In this document: piece after piece, positions 18,072 to 27,808 of the stretch | Numbering within the stretch: position 1 is the stretch's first letter | How the letters are laid out: each line of letters opens with the position of its first letter | NCBI GenBank assembly: GCA_015055615.1 | Contig: SVHT01000001.1 | Coordinates: 186,001-250,000 of the forward strand | Direction of reading: 5' to 3' | Origin: Clostridiales bacterium | GTDB taxonomy: Bacteria; Bacillota; Clostridia; Christensenellales; Borkfalkiaceae | DNA length: 64,000 nt | Translations under genes and position numbers: made by a program | Notes under the pieces: model-generated | What the model saw: the letters and a program-made list of their open reading frames with translations, nothing else | Told to the model about the DNA's origin: nothing | The model's database searches: none

Positions 18072-18273
18072 AATAAATCCCCCTTGGGCTTAATATTTTT
18101 TAATTTACGCACGATACTTAAAAAAGCAAGAGCTTGCATTTTTCTTCTGTAACCGCACGATTTTTACGGATTATCTTTCAAACTATACGTCTTTGGTTCT
18201 CCCTCAACTTTTTACGCAGAGTGTAAAGAGCAACATTTCAGACGACGCATGATAATATATTTGATTATATCCT

Positions 18274-18302
18274 ATTATACTATATATTTTAGGAATTTTC
18301 AA
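18274..18302 (-). promoter_or_regulatory. glgCDAP operon promoter
   Basis: Minus strand TTGAAA (18297-18302), 17-bp spacer, TATAAT (18274-18279). Predicted start near 18267. Confidence 0.75.
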
Positions 18303-18322
18303 GGGTATTCGCGAAAAAAAAA

Positions 18323-18329
18323 TGTCGAA
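18323..18329 (+). promoter_or_regulatory. Spo0A-box-like core upstream of the glgC promoter
   Basis: TGTCGAA, followed by A, centred about 26 bp upstream of the glgC -35. Seven-base cores occur by chance, so this is only a candidate. Confidence 0.3.
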
Positions 18330-18382
18330 ATTGGTAAAAAATTCAAAAAATATTAACGTTTTTAAAATCATACCTTTTCAAT

Positions 18383-18398
18383 TTGTTCTTATGAACAA
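18383..18398. repeat. 16-bp perfect palindrome
   Basis: TTGTTC-TTAT-GAACAA. A further GAACAA lies at 18415-18420. Looks like an operator of a dimeric regulator; the regulator is unknown. Confidence 0.45.
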
Positions 18399-18430
18399 GT
18401 TTCTGTCCATTTTTGAACAAAAGGTTGTAT

Positions 18431-18556
18431 GTCACGCATAGGTATTATGTTTGACAAAATAAAAACACTATGCCACGCATAGTATATGTAAAAAGCAAGA
18501 AAATAGGTAATTTTTATCTCAATCCCCCTATCTATCGCATAGACATACTACTATGC
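18431..18556. repeat. Cluster of CTATGC/GCATAG inverted elements
   Basis: CACGCATAG at 18433-18441; a perfect palindrome ACTATGC-CAC-GCATAGT at 18467-18483; CTATCGCATAG at 18532-18542; CTATGC at 18551-18556. A TTGACA (18451-18456) lies between the first two copies. The repeated half-site suggests a multi-site operator or a structured RNA. Confidence 0.5.
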
Positions 18557-18563
18557 AACAAAA

Positions 18564-18607
18564 AACAACGTTTTACCCCAGAAAATAGGCTCGGGTAAAT
18601 CGTTGTT
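18564..18607 (-). terminator. Terminator of the polA-coaE unit
   Basis: AACAACGTTTTACCC and GGGTAAATCGTTGTT form a 15-bp stem with one mismatch; on the minus strand a T run follows directly. Confidence 0.85.
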
Positions 18608-18625
18608 CATCTAATCATTTTATGT

Positions 18626-18647
18626 TGTTTCACGTTTATTGTTTCAC
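18626..18647. repeat. Pair of parS-like half-sites after coaE
   Basis: TGTTTCAC at 18626-18633 and again at 18640-18647, 14 bp apart start to start. TGTTTCAC is one arm of the ParB site TGTTTCACGTGAAACA. The same pair with identical spacing occurs on the other side of coaE. Confidence 0.5.
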
Positions 18648-18655
18648 ATTTGTGG

Positions 18656-19243
18656 TTATTTAAGGTTGGAAACAACCGCAATAATTTTTTCCTTTAAGTT
18701 CATTTCATCCCCGTCGTTTTTAATGACGTACGCTGTAAGATTTTTAATACGATTTTCAAGCGTAGAATAATCAAATTGCGCGGAAATACGTTTTAGCACC
18801 TCCTCTATGGAAAACCCATCCCTTTGTTGCACCGCTTGAATTCGTTTATCCAAAGCACGCGTGATAATGATAATCACGTCAAAATCGTCCTCGTACTTTT
18901 CTTCAAAGAGCAACGGCACCTCAGCAAAAATCAACGCGCTTTCGCAGTTATTCATTTTTGAATACAACCGTTCCATAATCATCGGATGCGCCGTTTCATT
19001 GAGTTTTTTTAACGCAGTCTCATCATTAAAAACGATAGATTTTAATACATTTTTATCCACCTTTCCATTACTGACGCAAGCGGGAAAAAGCGCCTTGATT
19101 TTTTCGATATATGCAGAATTTTGCCACAACTCTCTATTGATTTCATCGCAGGAAAAAACGGGATAACCCATGTCCGCAACGTATTTTGCAGCCAAGGATT
19201 TACCACTTCCAATTCCACCCGTAATCGCTATTTTCTTTCGCAT
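18656..19243 (-). CDS. coaE: Dephospho-CoA kinase
   Basis: Last step of CoA synthesis, phosphorylation of the ribose 3'-OH of dephospho-CoA. 195 aa from the ATG at 19243, which has a GGGGTGAG ribosome binding site; the frame extends 33 codons upstream but that part is unlike the family. The P-loop GGIGSGKS is at residues 8-15, and NETAHPMI, AEVPLLFE and QRDGFSIEEVLKRISAQF follow in the expected order. It lies downstream of polA, as commonly seen in Bacillota. Flanked on both sides by TGTTTCAC half-site pairs. Confidence 0.95.
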   Translation of the reverse strand: MRKKIAITGGIGSGKSLAAKYVADMGYPVFSCDEINRELWQNSAYIEKIKALFPACVSNGKVDKNVLKSIVFNDETALKKLNETAHPMIMERLYSKMNNCESALIFAEVPLLFEEKYEDDFDVIIIITRALDKRIQAVQQRDGFSIEEVLKRISAQFDYSTLENRIKNLTAYVIKNDGDEMNLKEKIIAVVSNLK

Positions 19244-19265
19244 AAACTCACCCCAGTTTGCAATC

Positions 19266-19287
19266 TGTTTCACAAACATTGTTTCAC
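19266..19287. repeat. Second pair of parS-like half-sites
   Basis: TGTTTCAC at 19266-19273 and 19280-19287, 14 bp apart start to start, as in the pair beyond coaE. Located in the polA-coaE gap. Confidence 0.5.
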
Positions 19288-19311
19288 GATAATAATCGGG
19301 AAACGCGTAAC

Positions 19312-19319
19312 GTGAAACA
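19312..19319. repeat. Inverted parS-like half-site
   Basis: GTGAAACA, preceded by C to give CGTGAAACA, the right arm of parS; the left arm is not conserved (CGCGTAAC). Confidence 0.4.
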
Positions 19320-19323
19320 TGTA

Positions 19324-21909
19324 TTATTTGGTTTCGTACCAACTTTCCCCAACGCCAATTTCAACCGTCAACGGCACGCGCAACGACACCGCATTTTCCA
19401 TTTCGGTTTTCAATATATCGGAAACAGCGTCCACTTCTTCTTTTGGACAATCGATTACAAGCTCGTCGTGCACCTGCAAAACAAGACGCGCCTTATAACC
19501 GCCTTCTTTTAGCTTGTTTGCCACGCTAATCATTGCTTTTTTAATAATATCCGCACTCGTGCCCTGCAAAGGCATATTCATTGCGGCACGTTCGCCAAAC
19601 GAACGAACGTTATAATTGGACGAACGTATTTCATTTATAACGCGTCTACGCCCGAAAAGGGTTTCAACAAATCCGTCCTCACTCGCCTTTTTGACGTTGC
19701 CGTCTATATAAGCTTTCACGTCGGAATAGCTTTCAAAATAGCGCGTGATATATTCCTGCGCTTTTCTAGACGAAATACCAAGATCCGCCCCCAAACCAAA
19801 CGCACTAATACCGTAAATAATACCAAAATTGACCGCTTTTGCATTTCGACGCATATCGGGCGTCACTTCGTTAAGGGGCACGTTAAATACCTGCGAGGCG
19901 GTAATCGCGTGTATATCTTTTCCCTCACAATACGCCGAAATCAGCTCTTTACAGCCCGAAAAATGCGCCAAAAGCCGCAATTCAATCTGCGAATAATCGG
20001 CATCGATTAAAACGTTGCCATCGCTTGCCGTAAACAACTTGCGCAACTCTCGGCCCTCGTCTGTGCGAATCGGGATATTTTGCAAGTTCGGGTTCGCCGA
20101 AGACAATCTGCCAGTTTGCGTATTGCTTTGGTTATACGTTGTATGCACCCGCCCATTTTTAATTAGAGGACGGAACCCCTCAACGTACGTCGAATGAAGT
20201 TTTTGTATTTTACGATAGCGCAACAACAAGCGCACGATTTCGTAATCATCCGCGTATTTTTCCAACTCTTCAGCGGTAGTTTTATAATTTTTACTATCTT
20301 TCGTTTTCTTGGTGCCTGCGCCGATACGCAATTTTTCAAACAGAATTTTGCCGAGCTGTTGCGTAGAGTTTACGTTAAACCTTTCCCCAGCCAACTCATA
20401 AATTCTTTCAGTCAAATCGCGAATTTCACTACTGTATTTGTCGGCAAAATTGCGTAACGCCACCTCGTCCACGCAAACACCTTGCCTTTCCATATCAAAC
20501 AAAACGCGAATAAGTGGCAGTTCTATTTCTTGATACAAAACCACTTCGGCTGGGCGCAACGCCGACTTATACTGCTCACACAAAACATACAAGCCGTACG
20601 CCTTATATTTATCATTTAAACCGTGATATTGCAAACAAAAATCTAACCCATCGGAATTACTAAGCCCGTCCGCAATACACTTCAAAACAGAAACGTCGTC
20701 AAAGGGCGCAAAATGCGCAATTTGTTGTTCCGCGAGGCGATGCATGATTTCCTTAACGTTGTAGGAAATAACCCGTTTTTTGCCCTCATAAACGCATTTT
20801 AACAAAGGTAATAATTGATAATCGTAAAAACCGACGTCTAAAAGCCCGACTTTTATCGGGAAAAAGTATTCGACTGCATCTTCCGTTTTTTCGTTCGGCA
20901 AATACAAGCGCAATCCATTGTTTTCCCAACAACAAGCAAGCATTTCCACCGTAGAATTATTAATGGTTTCAATCACGTCCGCAATGCAATCAGGGCAAAC
21001 CTCGGAAACAGTCTTTACAGCTTTTTCCTGCGACACGTCCTTTGCCACTTCGTCACTTTCCTCAAAAATATTTTTGGACAACAAGCTCTTAAACTCTAAT
21101 TCGGTAAACTTTGCTTTAAGGGCCGACGAAAAAGGCGTTTTTAATATGCAATCACCCAAAACAACGTCAATCGGCGTGTCCGTTTTAATCGTCGCCAACC
21201 ATTTTGAGAAATAGGCAGTCTCCCTATTTTCCGTAAGCTTACGGTTTAACGCGCCCGAAATTTCGTCCAAATGCGCGTAAATACCGTCCAAATCGCCATA
21301 TTTTTCCAAAAGCGAATACGCAGATTTTTCACCCACGCCCGCAACACCGGGGATATTATCCGATTTATCGCCCATAAGGGCTTTCAAATCGATAATCTGC
21401 GAGGGAGTCAACCCAATTTCGTCCTTAAAATTCGCCAAAGAAAGCTCTAAAAGGTCGCTAACGCCCTTACGCGTAAAACATACGTTGGTCGTATCGTCAA
21501 CAAGCTGATAAGCGTCGCGGTCCCCCGTATACACAAAGGTTTGCACGTTAGCGTGTTTGCTGAGCGTACCGATAATATCGTCCGCCTCATACCCCGCCAT
21601 TTCGCAAATTCGGATATTCATCAGGGACAGAACCTCTTTCAAAACGGGAAATTGCACGCACAAATCATCGGGCATTGGCTTTCGCCCCGCCTTATAATCG
21701 GCATATTCCTTATGACGGAAGGTCGGCGCGTGCACGTCGAACGCAACCGCCATATGCGTAGGATTTTTATCAGATATAATTTTGAGCAACAGTTTCACAA
21801 ACCCAAACACGCCGTTGGTAGGCAATCCGTCTTTTGTAGAAAATACGGGTGTCGCGTAAAACGCGCGGTTTAATAAGCTGTTGCCATCAATAAGCACGAG
21901 TTTTTCCAT
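19324..21909 (-). CDS. polA: DNA polymerase I
   Basis: Gap-filling and Okazaki-fragment processing polymerase. 861 aa from the ATG at 21909, which has AAAGGA upstream; an in-frame TTG three codons earlier is ignored. N-terminal 5' nuclease (LVLIDGNSLLNRAFYA; YTGDRDAYQLVD; LMGDKSDNIPGVAGVGEKSA). The central 3'-5' exonuclease fold has lost the DxE and other acidic metal ligands (about 300-480), so proofreading is probably absent, as in many Bacillota PolA. Polymerase motifs A (DADYSQIELRLLAHFS), B (RRNAKAVNFGIIYG) and C (LQVHDEL) are intact. Confidence 0.97.
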   Translation of the reverse strand: MEKLVLIDGNSLLNRAFYATPVFSTKDGLPTNGVFGFVKLLLKIISDKNPTHMAVAFDVHAPTFRHKEYADYKAGRKPMPDDLCVQFPVLKEVLSLMNIRICEMAGYEADDIIGTLSKHANVQTFVYTGDRDAYQLVDDTTNVCFTRKGVSDLLELSLANFKDEIGLTPSQIIDLKALMGDKSDNIPGVAGVGEKSAYSLLEKYGDLDGIYAHLDEISGALNRKLTENRETAYFSKWLATIKTDTPIDVVLGDCILKTPFSSALKAKFTELEFKSLLSKNIFEESDEVAKDVSQEKAVKTVSEVCPDCIADVIETINNSTVEMLACCWENNGLRLYLPNEKTEDAVEYFFPIKVGLLDVGFYDYQLLPLLKCVYEGKKRVISYNVKEIMHRLAEQQIAHFAPFDDVSVLKCIADGLSNSDGLDFCLQYHGLNDKYKAYGLYVLCEQYKSALRPAEVVLYQEIELPLIRVLFDMERQGVCVDEVALRNFADKYSSEIRDLTERIYELAGERFNVNSTQQLGKILFEKLRIGAGTKKTKDSKNYKTTAEELEKYADDYEIVRLLLRYRKIQKLHSTYVEGFRPLIKNGRVHTTYNQSNTQTGRLSSANPNLQNIPIRTDEGRELRKLFTASDGNVLIDADYSQIELRLLAHFSGCKELISAYCEGKDIHAITASQVFNVPLNEVTPDMRRNAKAVNFGIIYGISAFGLGADLGISSRKAQEYITRYFESYSDVKAYIDGNVKKASEDGFVETLFGRRRVINEIRSSNYNVRSFGERAAMNMPLQGTSADIIKKAMISVANKLKEGGYKARLVLQVHDELVIDCPKEEVDAVSDILKTEMENAVSLRVPLTVEIGVGESWYETK

Positions 21910-22030
21910 AGAAAACAACTTTCCTTTTTCTTCTTTGTTATTATTTTACCACGAAATAAAAAAAATCGCAAGAGAAAAATAAAATGTTTAAAAAAGATTA
22001 AAAAAAATTAGAAAAAAGCTTGCAAAACGC

Positions 22031-22059
22031 TTGCTTTTTTTGTGATTATCTTATATAAT
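22031..22059 (+). promoter_or_regulatory. tRNA-Leu promoter
   Basis: TTGCTT (22031-22036), 17-bp spacer, TATAAT (22054-22059). The 17-mer AAAACGCTTGCTTTTTT around the -35 is identical to that of the tRNA-Thr promoter. Confidence 0.75.
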
Positions 22060-22083
22060 GAAAAAGCTTTTGAACGAAACCAC

Positions 22084-22169
22084 GCCGAAGTGGTGGAATG
22101 GCAGACGCGACGGACTCAAAATCCGTTGGTAGTGATACCGTGTGGGTTCAAGTCCCACCTTCGGCACCA
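22084..22169 (+). tRNA. tRNA-Leu (anticodon CAA)
   Basis: 86 nt with encoded CCA. Acceptor stem GCCGAAG/CTTCGGC, anticodon stem ACGGA/TCCGT with loop CTCAAAA (anticodon CAA, codon UUG), a long variable arm typical of class II tRNAs, and T arm GTGGG/CCCAC with GTTCAAG in the loop. Own promoter and terminator. Confidence 0.97.
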
Positions 22170-22173
22170 AAAT

Positions 22174-22202
22174 TCAAGGATACCTCTAAAAGGTATCCTT
22201 GA
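22174..22202 (+). terminator. tRNA-Leu terminator
   Basis: TCAAGGATACC and GGTATCCTTGA form a perfect 11-bp stem around a 7-nt loop, followed by eight T's. Confidence 0.9.
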
Positions 22203-22223
22203 TTTTTTTTGTATATTGAAAGT

Positions 22224-22285
22224 AAGGTGGGACTTGAGGGCGGAAGCTGTTTTGCGAGAGCAAAATGCTTTCCACACTTCACCTT
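22224..22285. other. Structured element containing the reverse complement of the tRNA-Leu T arm
   Basis: AAGGTGGGACTTGA (22224-22237) is an exact reverse complement of the T arm of the adjacent tRNA-Leu (22148-22161). The element also folds on itself: AAGGTG/CACCTT ends, GGAAGC/GCTTTCC, and TTTTGC-GAGA-GCAAAA closed by a GNRA loop. On the minus strand it follows the metal exporter gene and may serve as its 3' end or be a small RNA or repeat. Confidence 0.4.
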
Positions 22286-22299
22286 GTTCGTCTTATCTT

Positions 22300-23193
22300 T
22301 TAATGATGATGGCAACAATGCCCGCGGCACGTTTTCGTAACGCGTATATCGCACTCTTTTTCACTGCAAACTTCCTTCGCCATTTCCATTTCGACTGTTG
22401 CGTGTAAAATATCGTGGTTTTTTAGTTCAGTTTTTACTTGATTTTTTATCCTATCGTCATAATCTTCAACGACAATATGCAACGTTGCATACCCTATCAT
22501 TCCGTCAAGCGTCCAAACGTGCAAATGATGAACGTCTAACACCCCATCAATTTTGTTAAGATGTTCTTTTAAGGCAACCATATTTACCGTTTTAGGGATT
22601 TTCAATAGAAAAATATCCAATATTTCTTTTAAACTCTTTAATGCGTTAAATAGGATAAATACCGCCACAAAAACGGATAATATCGGGTCTAAAAACCACC
22701 AATTTGTAAAACGCATTACAACCGCGCCAATTAAAACGACAAGCCACCCAAGCAGGTCTTCTAACATATGCAAATTGACGGCTTTTTGATTGATTGAACC
22801 GCCTCCGTGTGTAAAATATACAGCGAGAGCATTTACGATTAAACCAACGCACGCAAAAATAATCATCCCATTATAATCAGGTGTAACTGGACCAACAAAA
22901 CGGTCCATGGCATTATAAATTACTATACCTGACCCCATAAACAAAATCAACGTCGTAATTACCCCGCCTAAAACTGAAAACCGCGTATAGCCGTAGGTAT
23001 AAACGTCATTCGGCTTTTTCTTGCTTTTCTTTTCAAAAAAATAAGATAAGCCGATACTGGTTGCATCGCCTAAATCGTGGAGCGCATCCGATATAATGGC
23101 TATACTTCCAGTAAAAATCCCACCTACGATTTCCATAACAGAAAAAGCTAAATTCAAAATAAATGCGATAAAAATATTTTTTTGCGTCTTCAT
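22300..23193 (-). CDS. Cation diffusion facilitator metal exporter
   Basis: Proton-driven exporter of zinc or related divalent metals in the cytoplasmic membrane. 297 aa with about six membrane segments. Metal site residues are in SDALHDLGDA (membrane segment 2, HxxxD) and HMLEDLLGW (segment 5, HxxxD). The cytoplasmic C-terminal domain carries HHLHVWTLD. The extreme tail is Cys/His-rich (KTCRGHCCHHH), a likely metal sensor or ligand. AGAGG precedes the ATG. Divergent from a TetR gene, with a perfect inverted repeat in the shared promoter region. Confidence 0.93.
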   Translation of the reverse strand: MKTQKNIFIAFILNLAFSVMEIVGGIFTGSIAIISDALHDLGDATSIGLSYFFEKKSKKKPNDVYTYGYTRFSVLGGVITTLILFMGSGIVIYNAMDRFVGPVTPDYNGMIIFACVGLIVNALAVYFTHGGGSINQKAVNLHMLEDLLGWLVVLIGAVVMRFTNWWFLDPILSVFVAVFILFNALKSLKEILDIFLLKIPKTVNMVALKEHLNKIDGVLDVHHLHVWTLDGMIGYATLHIVVEDYDDRIKNQVKTELKNHDILHATVEMEMAKEVCSEKECDIRVTKTCRGHCCHHH

Positions 23194-23237
23194 AATTTCC
23201 TCTTGTTTTTTCTTAGTTTTTATGATATAATACGTAT

Positions 23238-23262
23238 GTTATTGAACAATCTATTCAATAAC
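23238..23262. promoter_or_regulatory. Operator-like inverted repeat between the exporter and tetR
   Basis: GTTATTGAA and TTCAATAAC, perfect 9-bp arms separated by 7 bp, overlapping likely -35 elements (TTGAAT, TTGTTC) of the exporter gene. A natural site for the divergent TetR protein. Confidence 0.6.
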
Positions 23263-23352
23263 AGTATATCATATATATGCAAAAACGTAGCGATACAATT
23301 ATACGTATATATACAATACGGAACAAAACAAGAAAATTGTACGGGTATTTAG

Positions 23353-23904
23353 ATGGATAGAAGGCAACGAAAAACAAGAGAAGGGATATTTAAGGCGTTT
23401 ATTTTTCTGTTATCGAAAAAGAATTTCAAAGATATAACCGTTGGAGAAATCATCGAAATTGCCGACGTAGGCAGAGCAACTTTTTACGCGCATTTTGAAA
23501 CGAAGGATTTTTTGTTAAAAGCTCTGTGCGCCGAACTTTTTGACCATATTTTTGAGGCTGAACTGAAAAGTGATCAAATGCAAACGCATATTTTTCATTG
23601 CGACGACAACGATTCCGTCTTTTTACATTTGTTTAAGCACATAAAGAAAAACGACAACAATATCGCCAGGCTGTTATCCAGTAAAAACAATGAATTGTTT
23701 TTAGAATATTTTAAAAGCGGTGTCAATGCCTTGGTTATCAAACACAAAGCCGATTTCCAGGACAAAAAACCCGAAATTTTACCCGAAAATTTTTGGTTAC
23801 ACCACATAACCACCACGTTTATCGGAACGTTACGCTGGTGGATTGCCAATAAAATGCAACAGCCCCCTGAACTTATTACCGAATTTTTTTTGCAATCGGT
23901 ATAA
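23353..23904 (+). CDS. TetR/AcrR family regulator
   Basis: 183-aa repressor. The N-terminal helix-turn-helix is typical (DITVGEIIEIADVGRATFYAHFETKDFLLKALC, about residues 26-58). The C-terminal effector domain (70-183) has a Cys and several His/Asp residues but no motif I can assign. It is likely to repress itself and the divergent metal exporter through the inverted repeat between them. TetR control of a CDF exporter is less usual than ArsR or MerR control, so the inducer need not be a metal. Confidence 0.88.
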   Translation: MDRRQRKTREGIFKAFIFLLSKKNFKDITVGEIIEIADVGRATFYAHFETKDFLLKALCAELFDHIFEAELKSDQMQTHIFHCDDNDSVFLHLFKHIKKNDNNIARLLSSKNNELFLEYFKSGVNALVIKHKADFQDKKPEILPENFWLHHITTTFIGTLRWWIANKMQQPPELITEFFLQSV

Positions 23905-23908
23905 AAAT

Positions 23909-23936
23909 ATCCCGTCCCCTACCTTGGGAACGGGAT
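23909..23936. terminator. Bidirectional terminator between tetR and the kinase gene
   Basis: ATCCCGT and ACGGGAT with an inner CCC/GGG extension. Confidence 0.75.
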
Positions 23937-23958
23937 ATAAATTTATTAAAAAAAACTG

Positions 23959-26081
<2,123 letters not shown>

Positions 26082-26084
26082 TTG

Positions 26085-26113
26085 AAAAACGACCTCAAAT
26101 CGAGGTCGTTTTT
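26085..26113. terminator. Bidirectional terminator between araC and the ABC exporter
   Basis: AAAAACGACCTC and GAGGTCGTTTTT, perfect stem with a short loop. Confidence 0.85.
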
Positions 26114-27803
26114 ACGTTGATTTTATTTTTCCGTTGTCCACGTAGAACACCTTGTCGGCGATCTGCAAAGCGGCGGGTCTATGCGTTACGATTAAACAAG
26201 TTTTACCTTGCAATCGTTTGATATTTTCCAACATATTTTTTTCCGTTTCGCTATCGAGCGCGGAAGTCGCTTCGTCCAAGAGCAAAATCGGACGTTTGGA
26301 AAGAATTGCCCTCGCCACCGCCAAGCGTTGCAACTGCCCTTCCGAAAGCCCTGCGCCCTTTTCCATGAGCGGCGTATTCAAGCCCTGCGGTAAATCGTAT
26401 ACAAATTCTGCGCAAGCCGTTTTTAATGCGTCCGCGATGTCTTTTTCTAACTGCTCGGGCGCCGTATCGGGCGTAAAGAATTTCAAATTATCGTAAATCG
26501 TACCAGAAAAGAGGAAATTCCCCTGCGGGACGTACGCAAATAAATTGCGGTGCATAGCAGATAATTCCGCTGTTGTCGCACTCACAAAATCACCGCAAAG
26601 CTCCACTTTACCGTCCGTTGGAGTATAAACGCTGAGCAATAATTTAAATATCGTACTTTTCCCCGCCCCCGACGGACCGGTAAGACAAACGATTTCTCCC
26701 GTATTAATGCGCGCGCTTGCGTCCTCAAATACAACTTCTCTGCCGTAAGAAAAGCTTACTCTCTCGAAGGAAATCGCGCGAAGATTTTTATACAAATCGT
26801 CTTGATTTTCCCCATCAACGACAGCATCCGTCGGTAAATCGTCAATTTCCGCTAAGCGTTCACCGCTTGCCAGACGGGTATAATACACGGGAATAATCGA
26901 CGAAAAACCCGTCAACGGTTGTTGCATTTGCATCAACAGCAGAATAATCGAAAGCATTGCCCCGTAATCCGCGCGAGGCGAACGATATATGGATATACTG
27001 CAAAGCACAACAGCAAGAATCAAGCCTGAATTGCTAAGCAAAGCAAACAACGCGTTCATCATTGCTCGCAAAACGTTGCGTTTCATACGTTTTTCGTAAT
27101 ATACGTCAGAGAGTCCGTTTACCGTATCTTCACTACGCTTTTCCGCGCCGTACGCTTTTACGGTAAGGATAGAACCAATGCCCTCTTGCATATACGAACG
27201 CACCTCGCCGTCCGATTGCATAACTTCTTTATGACGAAGTTTTAATTTATTTCTAAACAGAGCGGCTAGCCCGCCAAAAACCACACCGCACACAACGTAC
27301 AGCAAGGTAAATTTCCAATTCAAAGTAAGTAAAGCGACGATTGCGCCAAGACATTGTACCGCCATACCCACCAACGTTGGAAGAAAACCGACGGTATCTA
27401 TTGCAACCTCTTGCACGTCCGAGGTCAAGCGGTTTATCAATTCCCCGCTGTGATACCCCTCGTGAATTTTTCCGTAATCGGAGCGTAAAATTTTCGCATA
27501 CAGTCTTGTACGGATTCCGCAAAACATTTTCGCGCGGAGCTTTTCCGCAAAAAAGCCGTCCAAAGTCTTAAATAAAATACGGAGTAGCACCAACCCCAAA
27601 AGACAAGCGGAAAAAATCAGCAGACCGTTTTTGTCCTTTTCGTCCGCGCTGTTTACAAGAAAACGAACCATATACGCAAATGCAAGCGAAAAGAGCACCG
27701 ACAAAACACTGAGAACGGTTAAGCCAAAAATACCCTTTCCATACGGACGGGTTTCTTTTTTCAGCCAAAGCTTTCCGTTTTGCTGTACTCTATCTTTTTG
27801 CAT
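26112..27803 (-). CDS. ABC exporter, fused membrane and ATPase domains
   Basis: 563-aa half-transporter of the type I exporter class. The membrane domain spans about 20-300 with six helices (SGELINRLTSDVQ and VKAYGAEKRSEDTV mark the coupling regions). ATPase: Walker A GPSGAGKST, Q loop, signature LSEGQLQRLAVARAI (LSEGQ), Walker B ILLLDEATSALD, H loop VTHR. No N-terminal C39 peptidase, so it does not cleave leaders itself. It is the last gene of a four-gene cassette with an S26-type peptidase, a PqqD-like protein and an HPr-kinase-like protein, which suggests export of a modified peptide. Confidence 0.9.
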   Translation of the reverse strand: MQKDRVQQNGKLWLKKETRPYGKGIFGLTVLSVLSVLFSLAFAYMVRFLVNSADEKDKNGLLIFSACLLGLVLLRILFKTLDGFFAEKLRAKMFCGIRTRLYAKILRSDYGKIHEGYHSGELINRLTSDVQEVAIDTVGFLPTLVGMAVQCLGAIVALLTLNWKFTLLYVVCGVVFGGLAALFRNKLKLRHKEVMQSDGEVRSYMQEGIGSILTVKAYGAEKRSEDTVNGLSDVYYEKRMKRNVLRAMMNALFALLSNSGLILAVVLCSISIYRSPRADYGAMLSIILLLMQMQQPLTGFSSIIPVYYTRLASGERLAEIDDLPTDAVVDGENQDDLYKNLRAISFERVSFSYGREVVFEDASARINTGEIVCLTGPSGAGKSTIFKLLLSVYTPTDGKVELCGDFVSATTAELSAMHRNLFAYVPQGNFLFSGTIYDNLKFFTPDTAPEQLEKDIADALKTACAEFVYDLPQGLNTPLMEKGAGLSEGQLQRLAVARAILSKRPILLLDEATSALDSETEKNMLENIKRLQGKTCLIVTHRPAALQIADKVFYVDNGKIKST

Positions 27804-27808
27804 AATAC

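Larger units (their letters stand above)
18072..18655. other. 584-bp glgC upstream region rich in inverted repeats
   Basis: No gene seen. It contains the glgC leader (18072-18267), the glgC promoter, a 0A-like box, a TTGTTC/GAACAA palindrome, a cluster of CTATGC/GCATAG elements, the polA-coaE terminator and two TGTTTCAC half-sites; the last five are listed separately. The leader also has a weak AT-rich hairpin around 18120-18142 that could act as an attenuator, but its stem is short. Confidence 0.5.

Noticed and set aside
18072-18267. Riboswitch in the glgC leader
   Set aside because: No known aptamer motif can be read; only a short AT-rich hairpin is present.
18626-18655. Full parS site
   Set aside because: Only single arms are conserved; no 16-bp palindrome is formed at any copy.
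22148-22354. Minus-strand frame crossing tRNA-Leu
   Set aside because: Runs through the tRNA and its terminator; not protein-like.
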